NCBI GenBank assembly: GCA_027451915.1
Contig: DAIDHU010000353.1
Coordinates: 1-17,976, forward strand
DNA from: Thiomonas sp.
Lineage (GTDB): Bacteria; Pseudomonadota; Gammaproteobacteria; Burkholderiales; Burkholderiaceae_C
Reading direction: 5' to 3'
DNA: 17,976 nucleotides
In this document: piece after piece, positions 7,780 to 15,091 of the stretch
How the letters are laid out: each line of letters opens with the position of its first letter
Position numbering within the stretch: position 1 is the first letter of the stretch
Program-made: the position numbers and the translations under genes
The notes under the pieces: model-generated
Database searches by the model: none
What the model was told of the DNA's origin: nothing
The model's input: only the letters and a program-made list of their open reading frames with translations

Positions 7780-9054
7780 TCAGAGGGGGCCCATGTGGCA
7801 GCCGATCTGCGCCGGCGTGCCGTAGGCGGCGTCGGTGGCCTGGAAGGACTTGGGCGCGCGCTGCAGGACGTCGAAATAGTCATGCTGGCCGGTGATGTGC
7901 TGCTTGACCCGGAAGATGACCGCCTGGTGGATCATCTGGTGATCCCAGGGCCGGAAATACGCGCCGGTTCCCGCGCCGTTGCGGTCCTTCCAGTGCTCCA
8001 GGGCGTCCACGATCGCCGCCGGAGCGGTCGACTTCGCCGCCTGGATGGATTGCAGCAGGGCCATGGTGCTGATCCAGCCCTGCCAGGCCTTGTCGGTGGG
8101 AGGAACCTTGTACCTGGCGATGAAGGCCTTGACGAACTCCTTCGACTGGGGCGAGTTGTTGGGGTCCTTGTAGTACCAGGGATTGACGTAGATCCCCGTG
8201 GCGGCCTGGGGGCCGACGTCCCAGAAATCGCTGTCGCTGACCGCCACCGCGGTGTAGGGGATGGAGGTCTTCATGCCCATCGCCGACCACTGCTTGAGAA
8301 AGTTCGAAAGATCGCCGCCGACCAGTCCGCCGAACACCAGGGACGGCTTGGCCTGACGGATCTTCAGGATGTAGGAGGTGTAGTCCGCCGTGTTGAAGGG
8401 AACCTGGTCGCTGCCGATCTCCTTGGCGCCGAGCTGGTTCATCTTGGCGCGCGCGGCCTTCACGATGTCCTGGCCGAAGGCGTAGGAAGGGGTCAGGAAG
8501 TACCACTTGTCCCCCAGGGTCTTCAGGTAGGGCAGCAGCATGTCCACCTGCACCGGGACCGAGGGCTGGGTGCGGAAGGTGTATCGATTGCAGGTCCTGC
8601 CCGTGATGGATGCCACCGCTGCATTGGTCGCGATGTAGGGGATCCTGTCCCGCGCGGCCACCGCGGCCATGCCGATGGCATTGGAGCTGATGGTTCCGCC
8701 CATGAAGGCGACCACCTTGTATTGCTGGATCAGCTTCTGCGTGTTCTGCACCGCGTCCTGCGGGGTCTGCTCGTCCAGCCAGATGAGCTTGACCGGCCGG
8801 CCCAGCACCTTGCCGCCGGCCTGCGCCAGCGCCAGCTCGCTGCCCTCGACCAGGTTTTTCGCCAGGATCGCAGCCGGGCCTTCCTTGGCGTAGATCATGC
8901 CGATGTGGATGGTCGCCGGGTCCTGCGCATTCGCCAGGCCCGGAAGCGCCGCGGCGCCCGCCACCGCGCAGGCGCAGGCCGCGCGCATCAGCCCGCGCCC
9001 GCGTGGCGCCCGCCTGGTGGCGGGGGTGCATCGAATGCTGCTTGCTGGCTTCAT
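7780..9054 (-). CDS. Periplasmic substrate-binding protein of HAAT-family ABC transporter (LivJ/LivK-like, type I fold)
   Basis: A 424-residue exported binding protein. The N-terminus has several arginines, a hydrophobic core (MRAACACAVAGAAALPG) and a likely signal-peptidase site after ANA (residues 41-43). The mature part starts with IHIGMIYAKEGPAA and continues with typical type I binding-protein segments: VKLIWLDEQTPQDAV, VVAFMGGTISSNAIGMA, RIPYIATNAA and TPSYAFGQDIVKAA. Cys155 and Cys419 are the only obvious cysteines of the mature protein and might form a disulfide. A GAGGAG ribosome site precedes the ATG at 9054 by about six bases, the strongest in the operon, as expected for a subunit needed in excess. 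It probably delivers the pathway substrate to the LivH/LivMGF complex. Ligand unknown; the surrounding genes suggest a carboxylate rather than leucine. Confidence 0.9.
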   Translation of the reverse strand: MKPASSIRCTPATRRAPRGRGLMRAACACAVAGAAALPGLANAQDPATIHIGMIYAKEGPAAILAKNLVEGSELALAQAGGKVLGRPVKLIWLDEQTPQDAVQNTQKLIQQYKVVAFMGGTISSNAIGMAAVAARDRIPYIATNAAVASITGRTCNRYTFRTQPSVPVQVDMLLPYLKTLGDKWYFLTPSYAFGQDIVKAARAKMNQLGAKEIGSDQVPFNTADYTSYILKIRQAKPSLVFGGLVGGDLSNFLKQWSAMGMKTSIPYTAVAVSDSDFWDVGPQAATGIYVNPWYYKDPNNSPQSKEFVKAFIARYKVPPTDKAWQGWISTMALLQSIQAAKSTAPAAIVDALEHWKDRNGAGTGAYFRPWDHQMIHQAVIFRVKQHITGQHDYFDVLQRAPKSFQATDAAYGTPAQIGCHMGPL

Positions 9055-9098
9055 GTCGTCTCCTCTTGGTTTGGTTTGGATGGGGCCCGAAGGCCCTT

Positions 9099-10634
9099 TC
9101 AGCCGTCGGCGGCGGGAGCGCGCGCTTGTCCAGCGCCGCCCGCCGCCCCTCCCGCGGCGAGCGCCGCGTTGCGTCCGGCACGGCGCCCGGACACGAAAGC
9201 CCAGGCCAGATGGTGGCCGTGTCCCTTGAGCAGCAGCCCGCCCTGCCCCACCGAACCGGCGGCGTACAGGCCGTCCAGCGGCCTGGCCTGCCGGTCCAGG
9301 ACCCGATGCTCGGAATCCACCGCGAGGCCTCCCTCGCTGTGCACGAACACGGGTCGCACCGGCCCCAGGGCGACGAAGCCCCGGCCGCGGCCGCGCTCGC
9401 CCAGCGCGGCTCGCAGCGCGCTGGCCGGCATGGCGCACACGGCGGCCAGATCCTCGAGCGCATCGGCCTCGAAGCAGATGCGCGGCCGGATGCGCGCGTA
9501 GTCGTCCAGGTAGGCGTAGGCGATGCCGGGGGCCGTGGAGATGTGGTGCGGCGCCGCTCGAAAACGCTGCGCGGTGCGCTGATCCATGACGATGTAGCCG
9601 CTGCCGCCCTCGCGCGCGGCCAGGGTCTGCGCGAGCAGGGCCGGCGGCGCCTGCACGGCCTGGCCTGCCGCGTCGACCAGCAGCGCGCCGAGTTCGAACA
9701 ATTCCAGGCTCGGCGCCAGCGCGGTGGCGATGAAACGCACCACGAAGGGGCGGGTCCACGCGGACGGCAGCCGGCGCAACGCGCCTGCCATGGCGGCGCC
9801 CAGCAGCGGCGACGGCGGCAGGCGATGCAGCCAGGAGCCCGCGCCGGCGGGCGCGAAACGCAGCTCCGGACCCAGCGCCAGATCCCCGTTGAGCACGACG
9901 CCGCCGAGTTCCTCGCCCATGCGCTGCCCGTCGCCGGTCGCGCCCGGGTTGACGCCCGGCACGCGTGCCGCGGCCTCGCCCATGAATCGGCGCTTGAACT
10001 CCGGGCTGCTGGTGAAGTCCCCGCTGGCCAGCACGACGCCGCGCTCGGCACGGGCCACACGCTCATGTCCGTCCTGCTCGAAAACCACCCCGATGACCCG
10101 CCCGTCCTCCAGCATCAGGCGACGGGCGCGGGCCCCCAGCTCGAAGCGCACGCCGGCGCGCCGCGCCGCGCCGGCCAGGCGATGCACGAAGGCGCGCGAA
10201 TTCGGCAGTACGTTGTGCATGCGCGCGCGTCGATGCGGGGGCTCCGGAAAGGGCCCGGTGAAGCGCACGCCATGCCCCTCCAGCCAGGCGAAGGTGGCCG
10301 GGATCTCGTCGCACAGCACCCGCGCCAGGGCCCGGTTGTCGCGCTCCAGCAGCGGGCCGTCGAAGGCGGCCATGTCCTCCCAATGCGCCAGGGGCGCATC
10401 GTCGATGCCGGCGGCGCGCTGCAGCCGCGTGCCGGTGCAGGTCAGCGAGCCCACCGACAGGGCTGTCGAGCCCCCCGGCGCCTCTCCCTTCTCGAGCACC
10501 CAGACGCTGGCGCCGGCCGCGCGCGCCTCGATGGCCGCGGCCAGGCCCGCGCCCCCGGCCCCGACGACCACCACGTCGCAGCGCAGGTCCCGCGGCGTCG
10601 CGCGCGCCGGCTCCAGCGAAGGGCTCGGGTCCAT
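9099..10634 (-). CDS. FAD-dependent oxidoreductase, fumarate reductase/3-ketosteroid dehydrogenase-like flavoprotein
   Basis: A 511-residue soluble flavoprotein of the fumarate reductase/succinate dehydrogenase flavoprotein superfamily. The FAD-binding Rossmann motif is at the start (VVVVGAGGAGLAAA, glycines at 25-30) with the ribose-binding Glu48 after the second strand, then EAPGGSTALSVG. The C-terminal FAD cap is GLYAAGSVGQGGLLLKGHGHHLAWAF followed by SGRRAGRNAAL; I quote it in two parts. Members insert or remove a C-C double bond next to a carbonyl or carboxylate. It has no membrane segment or Fe-S motif and might share TcuB as electron partner. The ATG at 10634 lies 23 bp after the ThDP-enzyme stop with a GAGG about nine bases upstream; the longer open frame upstream only overlaps that gene. 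It is one of two such flavoproteins in the operon and is clearly diverged from the TcuA-like one. Confidence 0.85.
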   Translation of the reverse strand: MDPSPSLEPARATPRDLRCDVVVVGAGGAGLAAAIEARAAGASVWVLEKGEAPGGSTALSVGSLTCTGTRLQRAAGIDDAPLAHWEDMAAFDGPLLERDNRALARVLCDEIPATFAWLEGHGVRFTGPFPEPPHRRARMHNVLPNSRAFVHRLAGAARRAGVRFELGARARRLMLEDGRVIGVVFEQDGHERVARAERGVVLASGDFTSSPEFKRRFMGEAAARVPGVNPGATGDGQRMGEELGGVVLNGDLALGPELRFAPAGAGSWLHRLPPSPLLGAAMAGALRRLPSAWTRPFVVRFIATALAPSLELFELGALLVDAAGQAVQAPPALLAQTLAAREGGSGYIVMDQRTAQRFRAAPHHISTAPGIAYAYLDDYARIRPRICFEADALEDLAAVCAMPASALRAALGERGRGRGFVALGPVRPVFVHSEGGLAVDSEHRVLDRQARPLDGLYAAGSVGQGGLLLKGHGHHLAWAFVSGRRAGRNAALAAGGAAGGAGQARAPAADG

Positions 10635-10657
10635 GGCTCGCGGCCTCGCGTCGGGTC

Positions 10658-12457
10658 TCAGACCGGCTCGCCGCCGGCGAGATGCCGGGCACCGAACACG
10701 GGTTCGCGATAGGGAATCGGGGGCAACTGCCAGGTGCCGGTGGACGGCGGCCGGATGTCGCCGTCCACGAACACGTCGATCACGCAGGGGCGGCGCAAGG
10801 CCAGCGCGCGCTCGATCGCCGGGCCGAGGTCGGCCAGGCGCTGCACCGTCATGCCCTCGGCGCCGCAGGCCCGCGCCCATGCGGCGAAGTCCGGGTTGTA
10901 GCGCTCGCCGCTGGCTCCGTGGTAGAAGGCGGTGCCGATCTCGCGCCCGTCGAACAGGCCGTACTGCAGGTCGCGGATGGCCCCCCAGGCGAAGTTGTTC
11001 CAGACCACCCACACGCAGGGCAGCTGGTATTCCACCGCCGTGGCCACCACATAGGGGGTCATGGTGAACCCCCCGTCGCCGACCACGGCCACGCAGGGGC
11101 GGTCGGGCGCCGCGAGCTGCGCGCCCAGCACGCCGCAGACCCCGAAGCCCATGGAGGAGTAGCCCCAGCTGTTCAGCATGCTCTGGGCCCGGGAGGGTTT
11201 CCAGAACTGCATGAACCAGTTGTGGTGCACCCCGGAATCCAGGCACAGCACCACGTCCTCGGGAAGCAGCTTCTGCACCGTGCTGACCACGCTCATGGGG
11301 TGCAGGGGCTGGGCCGATGCCTCGCGCGTGGGCGCCACGTAGGCCTCCCATTGCGCGCTCCAGCCCGCGACCTGCTCACGCCAGGCGGCGTAGCGCTCGG
11401 CCTGCGGCCCCTCGCCCGGCCGCGCCGCCTGCAGGCGCTGCAGAAGCTGGCGCGCGAAGCCGCGTGCGTCGGCGATCAGCCCCAGGGTCGGGGGATAGTT
11501 GCGCCCGAGCTCCTGGGGGTCGATGTCCACGTGCACGAGTTTCGTGGCCGGGAAGTTCCAGGAATAGCCGGGGATCCAGCTGGAAGAGGAGCGATCGTCG
11601 AAGCGCGCCCCGATGGCCAGCACCAGGTCCGCGTGGCGACCCGCCTCGTTGGCGGGATAGGTTCCGTTGCGCCCGATGAATCCCAGGGTCAGGGGATGCG
11701 CCGCCGGCACGCAGCCCATGCCGTTGGGCGAGGTGATCACCGGAATGCCCAGGCGCTCCTGCAGCGCGGCCAGTTCCGCGCCCGCCTCCGAAAGCGTGGC
11801 GCCGTGCCCGATGAACATGACGGGACGTCGTGCCTGCGCCAGCAGCTCCAGGACCTGCGCGAGGTCTTCTTCGCCCACTCCCGGGCGATGGCTGCCGTTG
11901 CGCTGGCCCGCCTGGGCCCTCAGCTCGGCCTGCTCCTGGAACAGGTTGTAGGGCACGTCGATGTTCACCGGCCCCGGGCGCCCGATGAGCATGGTGTCGA
12001 AGGCCTGGCGCATGGCCAGGGGCAGCATCTCCACCCGCGAGGGCTGGAAGGCGCGCTTGACCACCGGCTTGATCACGCTGGCGAAGTCCGCCTGGTTGTG
12101 CGCGTACAGCTCCTGGAAAGGAGCGCGGTTCTGCTGGGTGCTCGGCACGTTGGCGGTGATCGCCAGGAAGGCCGAGGAGTCGGAAAGCGCGGTGACCAGG
12201 GGCATCACGATGTTGGCGCTGCCGGGCCCCGTGGAGGTCAGGGTGGCCACCGGCTCGTGGCGCACGCGGAAGTAGGCGTCGGCCATGTGCCCGGCGCATT
12301 GCTCGTGACGTGGCGAGATCAGGCGGATGCGATCGCGCTGCTCGTACAGGGCATCCAGGATGCCCACGTTGCCGTGCCCGCATACCCCGAACACGTAGGG
12401 CACGCCCTCGTCCACGAGGTGTTGCGTGATCAGTTGCCCGCCATTCATCATCGGCAT
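10658..12457 (-). CDS. ThDP-dependent enzyme, acetolactate synthase/2-oxo-acid decarboxylase family
   Basis: A 599-residue three-domain thiamine diphosphate enzyme. The N-terminal pyrimidine-binding domain has the catalytic Glu52 in SPRHEQCAGHMADAY and the STGPGSANIV and GRPGPVNIDVPYN segments. The central domain shows GHGATLSEAGAEL and AIGARFDDR. The C-terminal domain has the diphosphate/Mg motif GDGG (460-463) ending in NN (487-488). The family decarboxylates 2-oxo acids and releases an aldehyde or joins it to an acceptor. Glu52 rules out a glyoxylate-carboligase-type active site, in which this residue is replaced. AGGGG lies seven bases before the ATG at 12457. The aldehyde dehydrogenase gene ends 12 bp upstream, so a decarboxylation followed by aldehyde oxidation is attractive but inferred. 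No regulatory-subunit gene is nearby, which argues against a biosynthetic acetolactate synthase. Confidence 0.87.
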   Translation of the reverse strand: MPMMNGGQLITQHLVDEGVPYVFGVCGHGNVGILDALYEQRDRIRLISPRHEQCAGHMADAYFRVRHEPVATLTSTGPGSANIVMPLVTALSDSSAFLAITANVPSTQQNRAPFQELYAHNQADFASVIKPVVKRAFQPSRVEMLPLAMRQAFDTMLIGRPGPVNIDVPYNLFQEQAELRAQAGQRNGSHRPGVGEEDLAQVLELLAQARRPVMFIGHGATLSEAGAELAALQERLGIPVITSPNGMGCVPAAHPLTLGFIGRNGTYPANEAGRHADLVLAIGARFDDRSSSSWIPGYSWNFPATKLVHVDIDPQELGRNYPPTLGLIADARGFARQLLQRLQAARPGEGPQAERYAAWREQVAGWSAQWEAYVAPTREASAQPLHPMSVVSTVQKLLPEDVVLCLDSGVHHNWFMQFWKPSRAQSMLNSWGYSSMGFGVCGVLGAQLAAPDRPCVAVVGDGGFTMTPYVVATAVEYQLPCVWVVWNNFAWGAIRDLQYGLFDGREIGTAFYHGASGERYNPDFAAWARACGAEGMTVQRLADLGPAIERALALRRPCVIDVFVDGDIRPPSTGTWQLPPIPYREPVFGARHLAGGEPV

Positions 12458-12469
12458 CGAAATCCCCTT

Positions 12470-13900
12470 TCAGTGGCTGGAGGAGCGCATGGTCACCAGG
12501 CGCTGCTCGGTCATTTCCATCACGGCGTAGCGCGGCCCCTCGTGTCCGAAGCCGCTGTCCTTGACGCCCCCGTAGGGCATCAGATCCACGCGCGAGCTGG
12601 AGGTCTCGTTGATGTGCAGCCCGCCGACGTCCAGGCGCTCCATGGCCTCGAACACATGGTCCAGGTTGTTGGTGAACAAGCCGCTGGCCAGGCCGTAGGG
12701 CGTGGCGTTGACCAGCTCGCAGGCCTGCTCCATGCTGGCGAAGGGCACGATGGACATCACCGGCCCGAACATCTCGCGGCACCGCAGCTCGGCCCGCTCG
12801 GGAACCCCGGCCAGCAGGGTCGGCGCCAGCACGGCGCGCTCGCGCCCGCCCCCCGCGAGCAGCCGCGCCCCCATGTCCTGCGCGGCCCGGATGCGAGCCT
12901 GCAGCCCGGCGGCAGCCGCCTCGCTGATCATCGGCCCGACCACCGTGCGTGGATCGCGCGGATCTCCGCAGGGCAGGGCCGCGACCCGCGCGGCAAGCTC
13001 GGCCGACACGCCGTCGAGCAGGCTCTCGTGCACCAGCAGCACCTGGATCGAGGTGCACACCTGGCCCGCCTTGCGGTAGGCCGCGCCCAGCACCTTGGGC
13101 AGCGCGCGGCGGGTGTCGATGCCGGCGTCGAGCAGGGTGAAGGCGATGCTGCCCAGCTCCATCTGCGTGCGCCGCAGCCCGGTCTTGCGCAGGATCTCCT
13201 TGCCGACCTCGGTGCTGCCGGTGAAGGCATAGAAGCGCACGCTTGCCTGCTCCAGCAGCGCGTCGACGACCTGCGCGCCGCCATGGAGCACGGCGATGTG
13301 TCCGGCCGGAAGTCCCGCGTCCAGCAGGGCCTGGGCCATCAGGTTGGCGGGCGTGGGCACGTGGGGCGAGGGCTTGAGCACCACCGTGTTGCCCGCGGCC
13401 AGCGCCGGCGCCACCTTGTGCGCCACGGTGTTCAGCGGCGAGTTGAAGGGGGTGATGGCGCATACCACGCCCAGGGGCACGCGGCGCGTGAAGCCCATGC
13501 GCCCCTCCTGACCCGGCGCGCTCGCGATGGGAACCACCTCTCCGGTGATGCGCAGACCCTCCTGCGCCGCCAGCTTGAAGGTCTGCAGGCAGCGCCGGAG
13601 CTCGCCCTGCGCGTCGGCCTCGGGAAATCCGGCCTCGCGCTGCATGGCCTGGACCAGCTCGGCCCCGCGCCGCTCCAGCAAGGCGGCCGCGCCCTCGAGC
13701 ACCTCGGCTCGCTCGCCCGGATTCAGGCGGCGGGAGCGGAAGGATTCCTGCGCGACCCGCACGGCCTCGGCGGCCTGCGCGGCCGAGGCGCAGTGCAGTT
13801 GCGCGCAGACTTCCAGGGTGTACTTGTCGGTGACGGGCAGGCTGCGCTCGCCGTCGAGCCATTGCCCATCGATGAGGTTGTGGATCGTGTTCATGGTCAT
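12470..13900 (-). CDS. NAD(P)-dependent aldehyde dehydrogenase
   Basis: A 476-residue member of the ALDH superfamily with a full active site: oxyanion Asn153 in ITPFNSPLN, cofactor Lys176 in LKPSPHVP, the nucleotide motif FTGSTEVG (226-233), general base Glu248 in MELGSIAF and the nucleophile Cys282 in KAGQVCTSIQ. The GQVCTS form of the cysteine motif resembles lactaldehyde- and phosphonoacetaldehyde-type ALDHs, and SIAF replaces the commoner GNAP/GKSP after the glutamate. It should oxidise a small or medium aldehyde to its acid in the cytoplasm. Start: ATG at 13900 or, six bases later, ATG at 13894; neither has a strong ribosome site. It lies 36 bp after tcuB and 12 bp before the ThDP enzyme, whose aldehyde product it may oxidise. 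Substrate not determinable. Confidence 0.9.
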   Translation of the reverse strand: MTMNTIHNLIDGQWLDGERSLPVTDKYTLEVCAQLHCASAAQAAEAVRVAQESFRSRRLNPGERAEVLEGAAALLERRGAELVQAMQREAGFPEADAQGELRRCLQTFKLAAQEGLRITGEVVPIASAPGQEGRMGFTRRVPLGVVCAITPFNSPLNTVAHKVAPALAAGNTVVLKPSPHVPTPANLMAQALLDAGLPAGHIAVLHGGAQVVDALLEQASVRFYAFTGSTEVGKEILRKTGLRRTQMELGSIAFTLLDAGIDTRRALPKVLGAAYRKAGQVCTSIQVLLVHESLLDGVSAELAARVAALPCGDPRDPRTVVGPMISEAAAAGLQARIRAAQDMGARLLAGGGRERAVLAPTLLAGVPERAELRCREMFGPVMSIVPFASMEQACELVNATPYGLASGLFTNNLDHVFEAMERLDVGGLHINETSSSRVDLMPYGGVKDSGFGHEGPRYAVMEMTEQRLVTMRSSSH

Positions 13901-13936
13901 GGTGTCGTGTCGCCGCCGCCGGTGCGCACGGGCGGC

Positions 13937-15088
13937 TCAGTCCCCGCCCAGGGCCGGGCCCGGGCCGCGCCGGCGCTCGAGCGCATCCTGGAACAGGGAC
14001 AGCAGACGGTATCCGGCGTGCACGAACTTGCCATAGGGCAGGCTCAGGAACAGGGCCGCGACGATGCCCAGGTGCAGGCACAGCAGCGGCGCCATCGCCG
14101 GCGTGGAGCGCGCGCCCAGCAGGAGCAGCCCGCTGGCGCTGGTGGCCAGCAGCAGCGCCAGGAAGCTCAGGTCCATGGCCCGCTGCGCGGGGTCGCCCTG
14201 CTGGGGGTTGCGCGACAGCCGCAGGCGCAGCAGTCCGCCCGCCCCCACGAGTTGCATCAGGCCTCCGGTGAAGCCCAGGCCGACCGGAAGGCTGTTCCAC
14301 GCATACGGTGCCGCGCGGCCCAGGCCGTAGGCCTCGAAGGTAGCCACGCAGGTGGCCGCGAAACACAGCCCGAAGCCGTAGGCCAGCAGATGGTGCAGCA
14401 GGCGACGCGCGCCGGAGGGCTCGTCGTCGGCGTTGTGGCAGCCGGCACCCCCGCCGTCCAGGTAGCGCAGGCTCAGCGCATCCGCCGCCGCGCGCGCCGC
14501 CGCCGGCGCGCCCTGCCCGGCCGGCACGCGCCCGCCGATGAAGCGCCAGTAGCCACGCAGGCCCATGCCCAGGCTGAGCAGGATCCACAAGGCCAGGGCG
14601 CCGAACAGCGCAGCCAGCGCATCGTGCGGCACCACGGCGTAGAAATCCGCGCTGCCTGGCGCCGGCTGGCCGCCGCGCAGCGCGCCCAGCAGAAGAAAGC
14701 TGCCCAGTCCGAGCGCCAGCGCGGCGAAGCTCCAGGGCGCCTGCCTGCGCAGCAGCCCCGCGAAGGCGGCGGGCCAGGCGAATCGCTCGTAGGTCCGCCC
14801 GCGCAGTCGCGCGAGGGATCGAGGAATGTTGACCTCGAAGGGGTGCGGGCTGGCGTACTGGCAGGCGTACAGACACGCGCCGCAGTTGTGGCACAGATTG
14901 GCCAGCTGGTGCAGATCCCCGGGGCTGAAGTCCAGCCGGCGCTCGATGGCCGGGAACACGGCGCAAAAACCCTCGCAATAGCGGCAGGCATTGCAGATGT
15001 CGACCACGCGCCGCGCCTCCTGCTGCGCGTCGTCGAGGGGAAGCTGCAGGCTCACGGCCTCCAGCTCGATGCGGATCGGTGGTTTCAT
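13937..15088 (-). CDS. tcuB: TcuB-like (CobZ C-terminal-like) 4Fe-4S membrane electron-transfer protein
   Basis: A 383-residue protein with two ferredoxin-type cluster motifs near the N-terminus: Cys32, 35, 38 and 42 in ICNACRYCEGFC and Cys66, 69, 72 and 76 in CHNCGACLYAC. About six membrane helices follow (roughly 108-138, 155-184, 230-256, 266-288, 304-325 and 331-357). The loop YLDGGGAGCHNADDEPS with RRLLHHLL, and the histidines at 232, 233, 339 and 357, match the TcuB/CobZ layout, in which a heme may be bound. In Salmonella, TcuB reoxidises the FADH2 of TcuA and passes the electrons to the membrane; the same role is expected here. The start codon comes three bases after the tcuA stop (TGA-GAC-ATG), so the two are tightly coupled. 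Confidence 0.92.
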   Translation of the reverse strand: MKPPIRIELEAVSLQLPLDDAQQEARRVVDICNACRYCEGFCAVFPAIERRLDFSPGDLHQLANLCHNCGACLYACQYASPHPFEVNIPRSLARLRGRTYERFAWPAAFAGLLRRQAPWSFAALALGLGSFLLLGALRGGQPAPGSADFYAVVPHDALAALFGALALWILLSLGMGLRGYWRFIGGRVPAGQGAPAAARAAADALSLRYLDGGGAGCHNADDEPSGARRLLHHLLAYGFGLCFAATCVATFEAYGLGRAAPYAWNSLPVGLGFTGGLMQLVGAGGLLRLRLSRNPQQGDPAQRAMDLSFLALLLATSASGLLLLGARSTPAMAPLLCLHLGIVAALFLSLPYGKFVHAGYRLLSLFQDALERRRGPGPALGGD

Positions 15089-15091
15089 GTC

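Noticed and set aside
10635..11351. Longer start for the second flavoprotein inside the ThDP-enzyme gene
   Set aside because: The added residues would overlap the end of a well-supported gene, and the FAD motif already lies at the expected distance from the ATG at 10634.
10658..12457. ThDP enzyme as glyoxylate carboligase
   Set aside because: Glyoxylate carboligase lacks the catalytic glutamate, which is present here as Glu52.
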